DNA from: Anaerobacillus sp.
GTDB lineage: Bacteria > Bacillota > Bacilli > Bacillales_H > Anaerobacillaceae
Length of the DNA: 16,080 nucleotides
Reading direction: 5' to 3'
Assembly: GCA_007120055.1 (NCBI GenBank)
Contig: SKOL01000344.1
Location: forward strand, 1 to 16,080
In this document: piece after piece, positions 1 through 7,834 of the stretch
How positions within the stretch are numbered: the stretch's first letter is position 1
Layout: each line of letters opens with the position of its first letter
Made by a program: the position numbers and the translations under genes
The notes under the pieces: model-generated
The model's database searches: none
Seen by the model: the letters and a program-made list of their open reading frames with translations, nothing else
What the model was told of the DNA's origin: nothing

Positions 1-51
1 ATGATCAAATAACTGTTTTGTGATAAGAAAGAGGTCTTTAATGTTGGCCAC
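1..51 (-). CDS. fliT: FliT-like flagellar chaperone, N-terminal 17 codons only
   Basis: A GTG codon at 51-49 shares one base with the TAG stop of fliS and opens a frame that runs without a stop to the window edge, giving MANIKDLFLITKQLFDH. An AAGGTGG ribosome-binding-like stretch lies just upstream inside the end of fliS. In Bacillus the gene after fliS is fliT, the export chaperone for the cap protein FliD, and the short helical start fits that. The call rests on position, the overlap and the leading residues only, because the rest of the gene is outside the window. Overlapping stop and start suggest translational coupling with fliS. Confidence 0.6.
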   Translation of the reverse strand, partial: MANIKDLFLITKQLFDH

Positions 52-452
52 TAAGCTTTACCACCTTGACCATGACGCTGTTTCCGGTCAATAATGAGAA
101 CTTCCTTCCACGTATCACGGAAATCAACAACGAATTGCTCAGCCTCTTTCAACGCTTTTACATCGTTATTAACATTCGCATCTACTAACCTACTTAAAAT
201 AAAGTCATACATCCGCATCATATTTTGTCCAATCTCAGCATCCGTTTTTAACGTCACCATTAATTCACGAATAATGTCTTGCGCTTTAATTAAATTTACG
301 TTTTTCTCTTGGATATCATTTTTTTCAATCGCTTGTTCTGCGCGCTTTATAAACTTTAAGCAGCCATTATATAGCATTAACGTTAATTCTCCAGGAGACG
401 TCGTATTTAACGCTTGTTGTTTATAAGTTGCATAAGGATTTTTAACTGACAT
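51..452 (-). CDS. fliS: Flagellin export chaperone FliS
   Basis: The 133-residue product is the cytosolic chaperone that binds the C-terminus of newly made flagellin and keeps it unpolymerised until export. It has the family's usual length, is predicted all-helical, and begins with the typical FliS pattern (NPYATYKQQ, then SPGELTLMLYNGCLKFI at about residues 20-36). The ATG is preceded by GAAAGGGTG at a normal distance. It follows fliD by 39 bp, so it probably shares the fliD transcript driven by the SigD-type promoter at 2325-2352. FliS is also a known partner in the FliW/flagellin/CsrA balance in Bacillus, and fliW, csrA and hag are all present in this window. Confidence 0.95.
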   Translation of the reverse strand: MSVKNPYATYKQQALNTTSPGELTLMLYNGCLKFIKRAEQAIEKNDIQEKNVNLIKAQDIIRELMVTLKTDAEIGQNMMRMYDFILSRLVDANVNNDVKALKEAEQFVVDFRDTWKEVLIIDRKQRHGQGGKA

Positions 453-491
453 ATTTACACCCTTTCAAAAATTCTCACTTTTTATTTTCTA

Positions 492-2288
492 TTATTGCAT
501 TCCACCAAATAGCATCGAAAACATTTGATCAGCCTGAGCGTTCATTCGTTGCATCGCTGTTTCCATCGCTGTAAATTGTCGCCAGTAGCGGTCTTCTACT
601 TGTTGCATGCGGCGTTCAAAGTTAGAAATGCGATCCTCTACTGAATTTATTTCACGACCAATGGTAAACTGGTGATTCCCACGATTATCATTTCCTGCTC
701 GACTTTCAACACTTCGGATCGTTTCTGATATTGTAGAGCGAAGTCGTCGGGCAATTCCTTTTTCACTATTGTCTTCACCATTTGCCATAAACATTTGATA
801 AACAGCATCTGGATCTTCTTCGATGGCAGAACGTAATTTATTTTCATCAATCGTTAATATTCCGTTTTCTCGATAATCTCTTGATGGAGAAATACCGATC
901 TTAGACAGAAGATTAAATTCAGAGTTAATGTTTTCACCACTGATCGTACTAAAAACGTCCATTCTAAATTTATTTAAGCCATTTCTTAATAATGAATCAT
1001 TACGCAGTAATCCGCTTTGAGCCTTTTCTTCCCACATCTCGACTTCACGGTCAGACATCGCTCGTCTTTCTTCTTGTGAGAGTGGATGGTAATCTCTGAA
1101 ACGTGGTTCACTAACTTTTTCATTAATTGCAAGAATGAGTTCGTTATACTTGTTGACAAATTCCGTAATCGATTCTACAACTTTGTCGGTTTCATTGTTC
1201 GTCGTTAAATTGACAGACCCTTCCTCAAACGTATCTCTTAACGTAAAAGTTACTCCGCTAATCGTAAACGTATTAGATGACCGTTCTGTTTCATGCCCGT
1301 TAATTGTAAATAGTGCATTTTGACCTTCTCTTTCATTATCTTCATTAAAATTTAATACATCCTTAAAAAAGTTGCCTTCACCAACAAACTCAATACTAGC
1401 ACCCGCACCTGTTTGTGTACGATTTAAAACTACCTTATCTTTATGCTCATCATAAAAAGCATTCACATCCGCCGAAGAACTACTCACCCTACTTAGTACT
1501 TGGTTTAATGTTTGAGTTCCATCAAATTTAAAATCAACGACTTCACCACTAAAATCTGAAATTCCAAATTCAATATAATTGTAATCATAAGTCGCTTCAA
1601 TTGTACTTCCTTTATCTAAAGGCTCACCACCAAAAATCAGTGCCCCCGTATCAACATCTACATATACTTCATTTTCACCGATATTCTCTCTATCATAAGT
1701 TACAGTGTAGTTCACTTCTTCACGTGGTTCACCGTCTACACTTGGCTTTTTCACCGTAATTTCATGACCTGGTTGTAAAGTGGTAGAATCAATCGCTCCT
1801 TTTGTCAGGCGGAAGTTATTGCCTGAACGAGATACATTAATTTGGTCATTTTGCGTTTCCTGTTGCCACGTTATGTCGTTTTGAAACTTATCTTTTTGTG
1901 ACCAAAGGCTTTTACTTGGATCAACTTTGTTCGTTGCATCAGCTGAAATCGCACTTTCACTGACGTTAGAAGCACTCGTTGCCAACTGATTTACTTCAGA
2001 AATGGTATAAGTCGTATCGCCAGCTGACGAATTTGCTGTAGCGGTCACTTTACTTTCATCTGAACTTGATACCGTCTTCGGCAAAAATGTACTTTGTCGA
2101 AAAACACTATTAAAAATAAAATCATCAAATTGTTTTAATAAACGATTCATTTCACGATAGCCATCACGTTGCCACTCTAATGTTTGCCGTTGTTGTGTTA
2201 ACTTATCTAAGGGTATCCGCTCTGCCCGCATTAAATCATCAATCATTTGATGCGTATCCATGCCTGTTGCTAAGCCGCCTATTCTCAT
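492..2288 (-). CDS. fliD: Flagellar filament cap protein FliD (hook-associated protein 2)
   Basis: The 598-residue product forms the cap at the filament tip that guides flagellin assembly. The N-terminal FliD domain is seen at about residues 1-100 (RIGGLATGMDTHQMIDDLMRAE, then a helical segment), and the C-terminal FliD domain at about 320-590 ends in a coiled coil (SVEDRISNFERRMQQVEDRYWRQF). The middle, about 110-310, is Asp/Glu/Ser/Thr-rich and variable, as expected for the surface-exposed part. It is about 100 residues longer than B. subtilis FliD; the surplus lies in this exposed part. The ATG at 2288 has GAGGTG upstream and a SigD-type promoter 37 bases before it. fliS follows after 39 bp. 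Confidence 0.96.
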   Translation of the reverse strand: MRIGGLATGMDTHQMIDDLMRAERIPLDKLTQQRQTLEWQRDGYREMNRLLKQFDDFIFNSVFRQSTFLPKTVSSSDESKVTATANSSAGDTTYTISEVNQLATSASNVSESAISADATNKVDPSKSLWSQKDKFQNDITWQQETQNDQINVSRSGNNFRLTKGAIDSTTLQPGHEITVKKPSVDGEPREEVNYTVTYDRENIGENEVYVDVDTGALIFGGEPLDKGSTIEATYDYNYIEFGISDFSGEVVDFKFDGTQTLNQVLSRVSSSSADVNAFYDEHKDKVVLNRTQTGAGASIEFVGEGNFFKDVLNFNEDNEREGQNALFTINGHETERSSNTFTISGVTFTLRDTFEEGSVNLTTNNETDKVVESITEFVNKYNELILAINEKVSEPRFRDYHPLSQEERRAMSDREVEMWEEKAQSGLLRNDSLLRNGLNKFRMDVFSTISGENINSEFNLLSKIGISPSRDYRENGILTIDENKLRSAIEEDPDAVYQMFMANGEDNSEKGIARRLRSTISETIRSVESRAGNDNRGNHQFTIGREINSVEDRISNFERRMQQVEDRYWRQFTAMETAMQRMNAQADQMFSMLFGGMQ

Positions 2289-2324
2289 CTCTACACCTCG
2301 TTTTTATAAACATCGCTACACTTT

Positions 2325-2352
2325 ATATCGGTATCTATGCATATTTTTTTTA
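2325..2352 (-). promoter_or_regulatory. SigD-type promoter of fliD-fliS-fliT
   Basis: On the minus strand TAAA (2352-2349) is separated by 16 bases from ACCGATAT (2332-2325). This matches the Bacillus SigD consensus TAAA-N15-GCCGATAT at 7 of 8 bases in the -10. It lies just downstream of the flaG terminator and 37 bases before the fliD start, so fliD can be transcribed separately from flaG. Confidence 0.75.
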
Positions 2353-2362
2353 GAAAAAAAAC

Positions 2363-2400
2363 AAAAAAAGAGTGCAATCTATGAAAAGTTGCACTCTTTT
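2363..2400 (-). terminator. Intrinsic terminator after flaG
   Basis: A perfect 12-bp inverted repeat (2366-2377 with 2389-2400, 11-nt loop) is followed on the minus strand by a run of seven T, a further T-rich stretch and the fliD promoter. The plus strand also has T residues after the stem, so it may act in both directions, but no plus-strand gene needs it. It lies about 125 bp past the flaG stop. Confidence 0.85.
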
Positions 2401-2523
2401 AAGCCGATTAAACACACTTATCGACAATTTATGTTCGCCAGGAGAAACTGCACGGATATTATTAGACTTAATTTTAGGGACAGATTTTTGCTAAAACTTT
2501 TGCATCATTCGTAAAACAATGCC

Positions 2524-2889
2524 TTACTTAGAAACATCAATAACTAAACCTAATTGGGTATGTTTTGCCTTATTAGCTATGGCTGCTGCAAGATCCGGTG
2601 GAAAAGTAGCAACAACATCACCACTATGTTTCATCGTCAATCGATACTGCTTACTTTCAGCTAGATTTCCAAGAGTGTAACTTACATTATAATCCGTATT
2701 TTCAACAAGCTGTTGAAGATTTTGATACACTTCTTGAATCGTTTGCTTCACCATTCGTTTCACTTGCGGATTCGCTACATTAGCTTCCAATTCAGCCTGC
2801 TGCAAAGATGGAGTTTTGTATTGATCATAATTATGTTCCGGCGGATGTACGATCGGCTTTAAAATTTCATTACTTCTTTGAATAATCAT
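2524..2889 (-). CDS. flaG: FlaG family protein
   Basis: The 121-residue product matches the FlaG family in size, position before fliD, and the C-terminal half (LQQLVENTDYNVSYTLGN, then VVATFPPDLAAAIANKAK, then GLVIDVSK). FlaG is a small protein coded beside fliD in many bacteria and affects filament length in some; its biochemical role is not settled. The N-terminal half (about 1-45) is polar and probably disordered. The start ATG is preceded by GAGAGGTG about 10 bases upstream. A TATAAT lies at 2982-2987 upstream but has no convincing -35. The gene sits between two hairpin terminators (3035-3073 and 2363-2400), so it looks like a single-gene unit. Confidence 0.88.
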   Translation of the reverse strand: MIIQRSNEILKPIVHPPEHNYDQYKTPSLQQAELEANVANPQVKRMVKQTIQEVYQNLQQLVENTDYNVSYTLGNLAESKQYRLTMKHSGDVVATFPPDLAAAIANKAKHTQLGLVIDVSK

Positions 2890-3034
2890 CGCTAACTACA
2901 CCTCTCTTTTATTAATTTACGAAACAATGCCTACTAAATATCCTAAAAAATTATTTATTCACCGTATACTTTGTCTTTTTTATTATATCTAATATTATGA
3001 ATGTTTGGTGAGTTTTATTTACATTTTTATGTAA

Positions 3035-3073
3035 ACAAAGAAGGAGCTACCTTTTTGGCAACTCCTTCTTTGT
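3035..3073 (-). terminator. Strong hairpin between the repeat-protein gene and flaG
   Basis: A perfect 12-bp stem (3035-3046 with 3062-3073) extends to 17 bp on the minus strand because two apparent plus-strand mismatches become G-U pairs; the loop is five bases. Only a short T run (TTTACAT) follows on the minus strand, so termination may be partial. It most likely ends the large repeat-protein transcript, about 220 bp after its stop codon. Confidence 0.65.
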
Positions 3074-3095
3074 AATATTTAATTTTTCATATAAA

Positions 3096-3222
3096 ACCTT
3101 CATGACGAAGTATCGTCACCATCTAAGATGGAAATGCCGGCCGCTTTTCTCTCGCTTCACTGTAAACTTCTATCGAATTTTAGAGGCTCACTCAAGAAAA
3201 GCGACCGAGCATTCTTTTTTTA
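3096..3222 (-). other. Series of hairpins, unknown structured element
   Basis: The 401-base gap between flaG and the repeat-protein gene has no credible coding frame but carries three nested or adjacent inverted repeats: 3103-3108 with 3113-3118 (6 bp, loop of 4), 3119-3123 with 3127-3131 (5 bp, loop of 3), and 3137-3150 with 3195-3208 (14 bp, loop of 44). In the long stem two bases that mismatch on the plus strand become G-U pairs on the minus strand, suggesting the minus-strand RNA is the folded form. It could be a 3' UTR structure, a leader of flaG, or a dispersed palindromic repeat. I do not recognise the family. Confidence 0.45.
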
Positions 3223-3290
3223 TACAAACCAACACTCCGGCTTGAAACTTATACTATCACCGAAATAGAGTATTATCTCGCACTACACTA

Positions 3291-6200
3291 TTACTTCCTT
3301 TTATTATTTTGTTGTACTTTTACAATTGCATAAGCGACAACTAGTTGATCTCCTAGCATACCTCGAAACTCAAGTAGCTTTTCACTTTCGTTCCATTCGA
3401 AATCTGCTCGGTTAAACTGAAACTGACCTCTTTTGGCTTGGTTTTTATGGCCATTATTTTTAGAAATTGCTGCGTTTCCATTCATTGTTACACTTTCAAG
3501 ATCAAACTGATCGGTATGAAAGTCTTTTGGAAGGTTTACCTTTACAGTAAATACTCCATTGTTACCAGCTATGATTACCGGTAAAACATCCAGTTCAGCA
3601 GGAATATAAACAACAAATTCTAATTCTACAGTCGTTAACCAACCTGCATGATCTGTAACTTCAACTTTCACTTTATATTGACCAGGTTGATCAAGTGTTA
3701 CAACATCACCATTATTAAACACTTCACCATTCATTGTAAGTGTTTCTTTTTTAATACCCGAAAGGCTATCTTCAGCTTCATAAACCAACTGAAGTTCTGT
3801 GCCTAAAGCATATTCATCTTTTAAATGTAAAGAAACTGTCGGAGGTGTCTTATCTATTTTTACGTATTTCACCGTTTTTTCTTCAACATTTCCTACGTTA
3901 TCTATACTGTAGTAAGATACTTCGTTTTTCCCTTCTTCCGTTACGACAAAACTAGTTCCTTCTGTATACTCTGATCCGTTGACCGAATAATACGTTGCTG
4001 CTACTCCGCTCTTACTATCCGTTACTGTTAGCTCGACAATATAATCCTCCTTGAGCCACTCAGTGGTGATGTTCGATGCCGTTTCTGGCGCTGTCTTATC
4101 TATCTTGACATATTCTACGTTGACCTCTTCTACGTTTCCAGCGATGTCTATACTGTAGTAGGAAACTTCATTGATGCCTTCCTCTGTCACCGTAAAGCTT
4201 GTGCCTTCTAAAAATTCAGATCCATTAATAGAGTAATAAGTAACTGCTACTCCACTCTTACCATCTGTTGCTGTTAACTCCACTGTAAAGTCTTCGTTTA
4301 ACCACTCATCAACGATGTTTGATGTCGTTTCTGGGGCTGTCTTATCTATTTTGACATATTCTACGTTGACCTCTTCTACGTTTCCAGCGTTGTCTATACT
4401 GTAGTAGGAAACTTCATTGATACCTTCCTCTGTCACCGTAAAGCTTGTGCCTTCTAAAAATTCAGATCCATTAACTGAATAATATGTTGCTGCTACTCCA
4501 CTCTTACCATCTGTTGCTGTTAACTCTACTGTAAAGTCTTCGTTTAACCACTCACCAACGATGTTAGATGTCGTTTCTGGGGCTGCCTTATCTATCTTGA
4601 CATATTCTACGTTGATCTCTTCTACGTTTCCTGCATTGTCTATACTGTAGTAGGAAACTTCATTGATACCTTCCTCTGTCACCGTAAAGTTTGTGCCTTC
4701 TAAAAATTCAGATCCATTAACAGAATAATAAGTCGCTGCAACTCCACTTTTATCATCTGTCGCTGTTAGCTGTACATTGAAATCCTCGTTTAACCAATCA
4801 CCAACAATATTTGATGTTGTCTCAGGTGGTGTAAAGTCACTTATAAATTCTACTGTTACAACATTAGAATAGTCTGATTCGCCAAACCGTTCATGAACAG
4901 CAGTTACTACATAATCATGTACACCATCTTCAATATCTCTGATCCAATAGTTTGTGCGATCACTCGACCCTAATAGAACAGCTTGCCCATCAATAAGTTC
5001 ATAAATATTGTATTGTTCAGCAAATGTTACATCATTCCAATTAATTCGAATATCATTTTCGTTTTCGGCACCGATACGAATAACTGGCGCTTCAACTTCA
5101 GGATAATCGATTAGCACTTCAATACGACTAGCATTCACAGATTCACCAAAACGATCACTGTAAGACGTTACTTCAAATACATACTCGCCTTCTATGTTGT
5201 CTCTAAACCATTGATTCGTACGATCGGTTGTCGCAACTAACTTCCTTTCATCATCTATTATTTGATAGATATGATATTCCGTCGAATAATCGGCTTCGTT
5301 CCAACGTAATTGGATGTCGTTTCCGTTCAATATTCTTTCGTTCAGTCCAGCTGGTGCTTGCATTTCTGGATGCATTAAATCAATGACTAGTGTTGATGAT
5401 ACCGATTCACCAAAGCGGTCACTATAAGATGTTACTTCATAGTGATATTCACCTTCTGGCAAATCTCTAAACCATTGGTTCGTCCGGTCTATTGTTGCTA
5501 CTAACTCCCGCTCACCATCAACCCATTGATAAATACGGTATTCAGTTACATAATCCACTTCATTCCATCTTAACTGAACATCATTTCCGTTCAAAAGCCT
5601 CTCGTTCAAACCAACTGGTGCTTGCATTTCTGGATGAATTAAATCAATGACTAATGTTGACGATATCGATTCACCAAAACGGTCACTATAAGATGTTACT
5701 TCGTAGTGATATTCACCCTCTGGCAAATCTCTAAACCATTGGTTCGTTCTATCGGTTACTTCAACTAATTCGCGCTCTCCTTCAATCCACTGATAGATAC
5801 GGTATTCTGTTGCATAATCTACCTCTCCCCATCTTAATTGGATATCATTTCCGTTTGTAATCCTTTCATGTAACCCTTCAGGGGCCTGCATTTCTGAGTG
5901 AATTAATTGAATTTCTAATCGTGAACCTTCCGATTCTCCAAAGCGGTCGCTGTACGATGTTACTTCAAAAATATACTCACCTTCCGCACTGTCTCTAAAC
6001 CAGTGATTCGTTCGATCAGTTGTGTCTACTAATTCGCGCTCACCTTCTATAATTTGATATATGTGATATTCGGTAGCATAATCTGCTTCTTCCCATCTTA
6101 GTTGAATGTCATTTCCATTCAATAATCTTTCGTTCAATCCAGTCGGTGCTTGCATTTCTGGATGAACTAATTCAATAGATAAACTCGATGGTACTGACTC

Positions 6201-7304
6201 GCCAAAGCGGTCACTATAGGATCTTACATCATAAATATATTCACCTTCCGCACTGTCTCTAAACCAGTAATTGGTGCGATCGGTTGTGGCTACTAATTTA
6301 CTTTCACCCTCCACCAACTGATAGATGTGGTATTCTGTGACATAGTCCGCATCATCCCATCTTAGTTGGATGTCATTCCCATTTAAAATTCTTTCATTTA
6401 ACCCAGCTGGCGGTTGCATTTCTGGATGAATTAAATCAACTTCTAATACAGAGGGGACTGATTCCCCAAAGCGATCACTGTAAGACGTTACCTCAAAATG
6501 GTATACGCCCTCTGGCAGATCTCTAAGCCATTGATTCTCTCGGCTAGCGGTTTCCAATAGTTCGCGCTCTCCTTCGAGCCGCTGATAAATACGATACTCC
6601 GTCACATAATCTACTTCATCCCATCTTAGTTGGATGTCATTTCCGTTTAGAATTCTTTCATTTAATCCAGCTGGCGGTTGCATTTCTGGATGAACTAATT
6701 CAAAAGATAAATTCGATGGTGCTGACTCACCAAAGCGCTCATTATATGATCTTACTTCAAACTCATATTCACTTTCCGGCATATCTCTAAGCCACTGGTT
6801 CTCTCGGCTGGTGGTTTCCAATAATTCGCGCTCACCTTCAAGCCATTGATAGATACGATACTCCGTTGCATAATCTACTTCATTCCATCTTAACTGGATA
6901 TCATTTCCGTTTGTAATTCGCTCATATAATTCTTCAGGAGCTTGCATTTCCGGATAAATAACGTTGACAATTACCGATTGTGATAATTCTGATTCTTTAT
7001 CACCAGATACTGATGTCACTGCGAAAGTATATGTTCCTTCAGATAAATCTCGAATGAATGCACGATCCCTTGTGACCTCAGTAACAAGCTCTTGCTCCTC
7101 ACTTAATTGGTACACTCGATACTGGTTCGCACCAGAAACATCATCCCAATTAATACGGACATCACCAGGATAAAATTCAGTCGCCGTCACATTTGTTGGT
7201 GGCTTCAATTCACTCGACGCCAAAACAGTAACGGTTGGTAGAAATAATTGAACCACCAATACTATTGCCATAAATAATGCTAACTTACTAGAATGTTTCA
7301 ACAT
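3291..7304 (-). CDS. Large secreted protein of fibronectin-III-like and Ig-like repeats
   Basis: The 1337-residue product starts at the ATG at 7304, which has AAGGAGG six bases upstream; a GTG- or ATG-started extension to 7337 would overlap that signal and the riboswitch T-run. Residues 1-29 form a signal peptide (KHSSK, hydrophobic core, cleavage likely after TVLA). About 34-823 hold nine fibronectin-III-like units of about 88 residues with a shared NGNDIQLRW...YRIYQ...RFGES pattern. About 824-1152 hold four nearly identical 82-residue Ig-like units (ETTSNI...SGVAATYYSVNGSE...YYSIDNAGNVEE...YVKIDKT, of the OmpL47/Ig-like type), then one diverged unit and a 104-residue C-terminal domain ending in NNKRK. 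No LPxTG, SLH, LysM or transmembrane anchor is seen, so it is probably released or binds the surface non-covalently. The protein is strongly acidic. A SigA-type promoter and a c-di-GMP riboswitch precede it. An adhesin or filament-associated role is inference. Confidence 0.85.
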   Translation of the reverse strand: MLKHSSKLALFMAIVLVVQLFLPTVTVLASSELKPPTNVTATEFYPGDVRINWDDVSGANQYRVYQLSEEQELVTEVTRDRAFIRDLSEGTYTFAVTSVSGDKESELSQSVIVNVIYPEMQAPEELYERITNGNDIQLRWNEVDYATEYRIYQWLEGERELLETTSRENQWLRDMPESEYEFEVRSYNERFGESAPSNLSFELVHPEMQPPAGLNERILNGNDIQLRWDEVDYVTEYRIYQRLEGERELLETASRENQWLRDLPEGVYHFEVTSYSDRFGESVPSVLEVDLIHPEMQPPAGLNERILNGNDIQLRWDDADYVTEYHIYQLVEGESKLVATTDRTNYWFRDSAEGEYIYDVRSYSDRFGESVPSSLSIELVHPEMQAPTGLNERLLNGNDIQLRWEEADYATEYHIYQIIEGERELVDTTDRTNHWFRDSAEGEYIFEVTSYSDRFGESEGSRLEIQLIHSEMQAPEGLHERITNGNDIQLRWGEVDYATEYRIYQWIEGERELVEVTDRTNQWFRDLPEGEYHYEVTSYSDRFGESISSTLVIDLIHPEMQAPVGLNERLLNGNDVQLRWNEVDYVTEYRIYQWVDGERELVATIDRTNQWFRDLPEGEYHYEVTSYSDRFGESVSSTLVIDLMHPEMQAPAGLNERILNGNDIQLRWNEADYSTEYHIYQIIDDERKLVATTDRTNQWFRDNIEGEYVFEVTSYSDRFGESVNASRIEVLIDYPEVEAPVIRIGAENENDIRINWNDVTFAEQYNIYELIDGQAVLLGSSDRTNYWIRDIEDGVHDYVVTAVHERFGESDYSNVVTVEFISDFTPPETTSNIVGDWLNEDFNVQLTATDDKSGVAATYYSVNGSEFLEGTNFTVTEEGINEVSYYSIDNAGNVEEINVEYVKIDKAAPETTSNIVGEWLNEDFTVELTATDGKSGVAATYYSVNGSEFLEGTSFTVTEEGINEVSYYSIDNAGNVEEVNVEYVKIDKTAPETTSNIVDEWLNEDFTVELTATDGKSGVAVTYYSINGSEFLEGTSFTVTEEGINEVSYYSIDIAGNVEEVNVEYVKIDKTAPETASNITTEWLKEDYIVELTVTDSKSGVAATYYSVNGSEYTEGTSFVVTEEGKNEVSYYSIDNVGNVEEKTVKYVKIDKTPPTVSLHLKDEYALGTELQLVYEAEDSLSGIKKETLTMNGEVFNNGDVVTLDQPGQYKVKVEVTDHAGWLTTVELEFVVYIPAELDVLPVIIAGNNGVFTVKVNLPKDFHTDQFDLESVTMNGNAAISKNNGHKNQAKRGQFQFNRADFEWNESEKLLEFRGMLGDQLVVAYAIVKVQQNNKRK
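3848..4832 (-). repeat. Four tandem 246-bp coding repeats (Ig-like units)
   Basis: Inside the large secreted-protein gene, four consecutive 82-codon units are nearly identical at the protein level and largely at the DNA level, including long unbroken stretches around the NEVSYYSID and LNEDFTVEL segments. The fourth unit (lowest coordinates) is the most diverged. This is the signature of recent tandem duplication or gene conversion. Confidence 0.85.
5100..6947 (-). repeat. Seven tandem 264-bp coding repeats (fibronectin-III-like units)
   Basis: Seven units each begin with the codons for M-Q-(A/P)-P at 6947, 6683, 6419, 6155, 5891, 5627 and 5363, an exact 264-base period. A diverged unit flanks the array on each side. 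Identity between units is high but lower than in the neighbouring 246-bp array; most changes lie in the segments after RIYQ and after YWFRD/QWFRD. Confidence 0.88.
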
Positions 7305-7337
7305 TCTTTCCTCCTTTTTTCTAGGAAAAAAGGCCAT

Positions 7338-7364
7338 AAAAAATAGCCTAACAAGATTTAGGCT
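7338..7364 (-). terminator. Riboswitch-controlled terminator (expression platform)
   Basis: On the minus strand AGCCTAA (7364-7358) pairs with TTAGGCT (7351-7345) over a six-base loop, followed by A and six T. The competing antiterminator pairs 7374-7385 (CAAGATATTAGG) with 7352-7362 (CCTAAATCTTG) with one bulge. The antiterminator's 5' side includes the 3' strand of the riboswitch P1 helix, so folding of the aptamer frees the terminator. The ribosome binding site of the repeat-protein gene lies just downstream. Confidence 0.85.
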
Positions 7365-7379
7365 TCAATAGAACCTAAT

Positions 7380-7473
7380 ATCTTGTGGTAACCGGCTGCC
7401 ATCTACAATTCAGTAGTTAAGGCCCATGGCTTTGCGTCTTATAGTTTCCTATAATTTGCCTTTTTCACTAGAT
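7380..7473 (-). ncRNA. Cyclic-di-GMP-I riboswitch aptamer (GEMM-I)
   Basis: The minus-strand RNA shows the GEMM-I landmarks in order: P1 5' strand ATCTAGTG (7473-7466), GGCAAA, a P2 hairpin TTATAG-GAAA-CTATAA with the GNRA tetraloop, the conserved GACGCAAAGCC, a P3 hairpin with the tetraloop-receptor-like CCTTAA/ATGG pair around CTAC/GTAG, then GGCAGCCGGTTACC, and the P1 3' strand CACAAGAT (7387-7380; 7 of 8 pairs with the 5' strand). The family binds c-di-GMP at the junction of P1, P2 and P3. It lies in the leader of the large secreted repeat protein and feeds a terminator/antiterminator pair. The arrangement predicts lower read-through when c-di-GMP is high. Confidence 0.95.
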
Positions 7474-7499
7474 ATTTTTTCATATACCAATTTATTTTC

Positions 7500-7528
7500 A
7501 TACTAATCTTGTAGGATATTTATGTCAA
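7500..7528 (-). promoter_or_regulatory. SigA-type promoter of the riboswitch/repeat-protein unit
   Basis: TTGACA (7528-7523), a perfect -35, is followed after 17 bases by TAGTAT (7505-7500), 4 of 6 matches to TATAAT. Transcription would begin some 20 bases before the riboswitch P1 helix, the expected spacing. The rest of the gap, 7529-7737, shows no convincing gene or structure. Confidence 0.7.
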
Positions 7529-7737
7529 TGAGTTAAGGCCAATACAAACCTATTGTCCTATGCATCATTTTGAGTTTTAGGTACTTCGACTTACATTTCG
7601 TTTCCGTAGTTGACTCTTCAACCATAAGTCACTCAACTGATCTTTAACTAATTTACGCTCTAATCTTCAAGGACATCAGAAGTGTTAATTCATAAATATA
7701 TCCGCCCTCTTAGTTTTCCTAATAAATAAATATGTAT

Positions 7738-7766
7738 AAAAAAAGACCCTAGCATAACTAGAGCCT
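7738..7766 (-). terminator. Intrinsic terminator of hag
   Basis: AGGCTCTAG (7766-7758) pairs with CTAGGGTCT (7752-7744) on the minus strand in a 9-bp stem with two G-U pairs and a five-base loop, followed by seven T. It lies about 70 bp after the hag stop codon and isolates hag from the riboswitch-controlled gene. Confidence 0.92.
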
Positions 7767-7834
7767 CTTTGTTCTTTGCAGATTTATGGTTTTCCCTATC
7801 TAACTAACCACAAACCAACTAACCAACCAATCTA

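Noticed and set aside
3291..7304. CRISPR-like or mobile array reading of the regular repeats
   Set aside because: The periods are 264 and 246 bases, in frame, and encode Fn3/Ig units; there are no short repeats with unique spacers, and no transposase or terminal inverted repeats are visible.
7535..7627. A 30-codon minus-strand frame (MVEESTTETKCK...) between hag and the riboswitch
   Set aside because: No ribosome binding site or family resemblance; it is likely chance in an AT-rich gap.
7681..7720. SigD-like GCGGATAT at about 7697-7704 before the repeat-protein gene
   Set aside because: No TAAA at a 14-16 base spacing upstream, and a perfect TTGACA promoter lies closer to the riboswitch.
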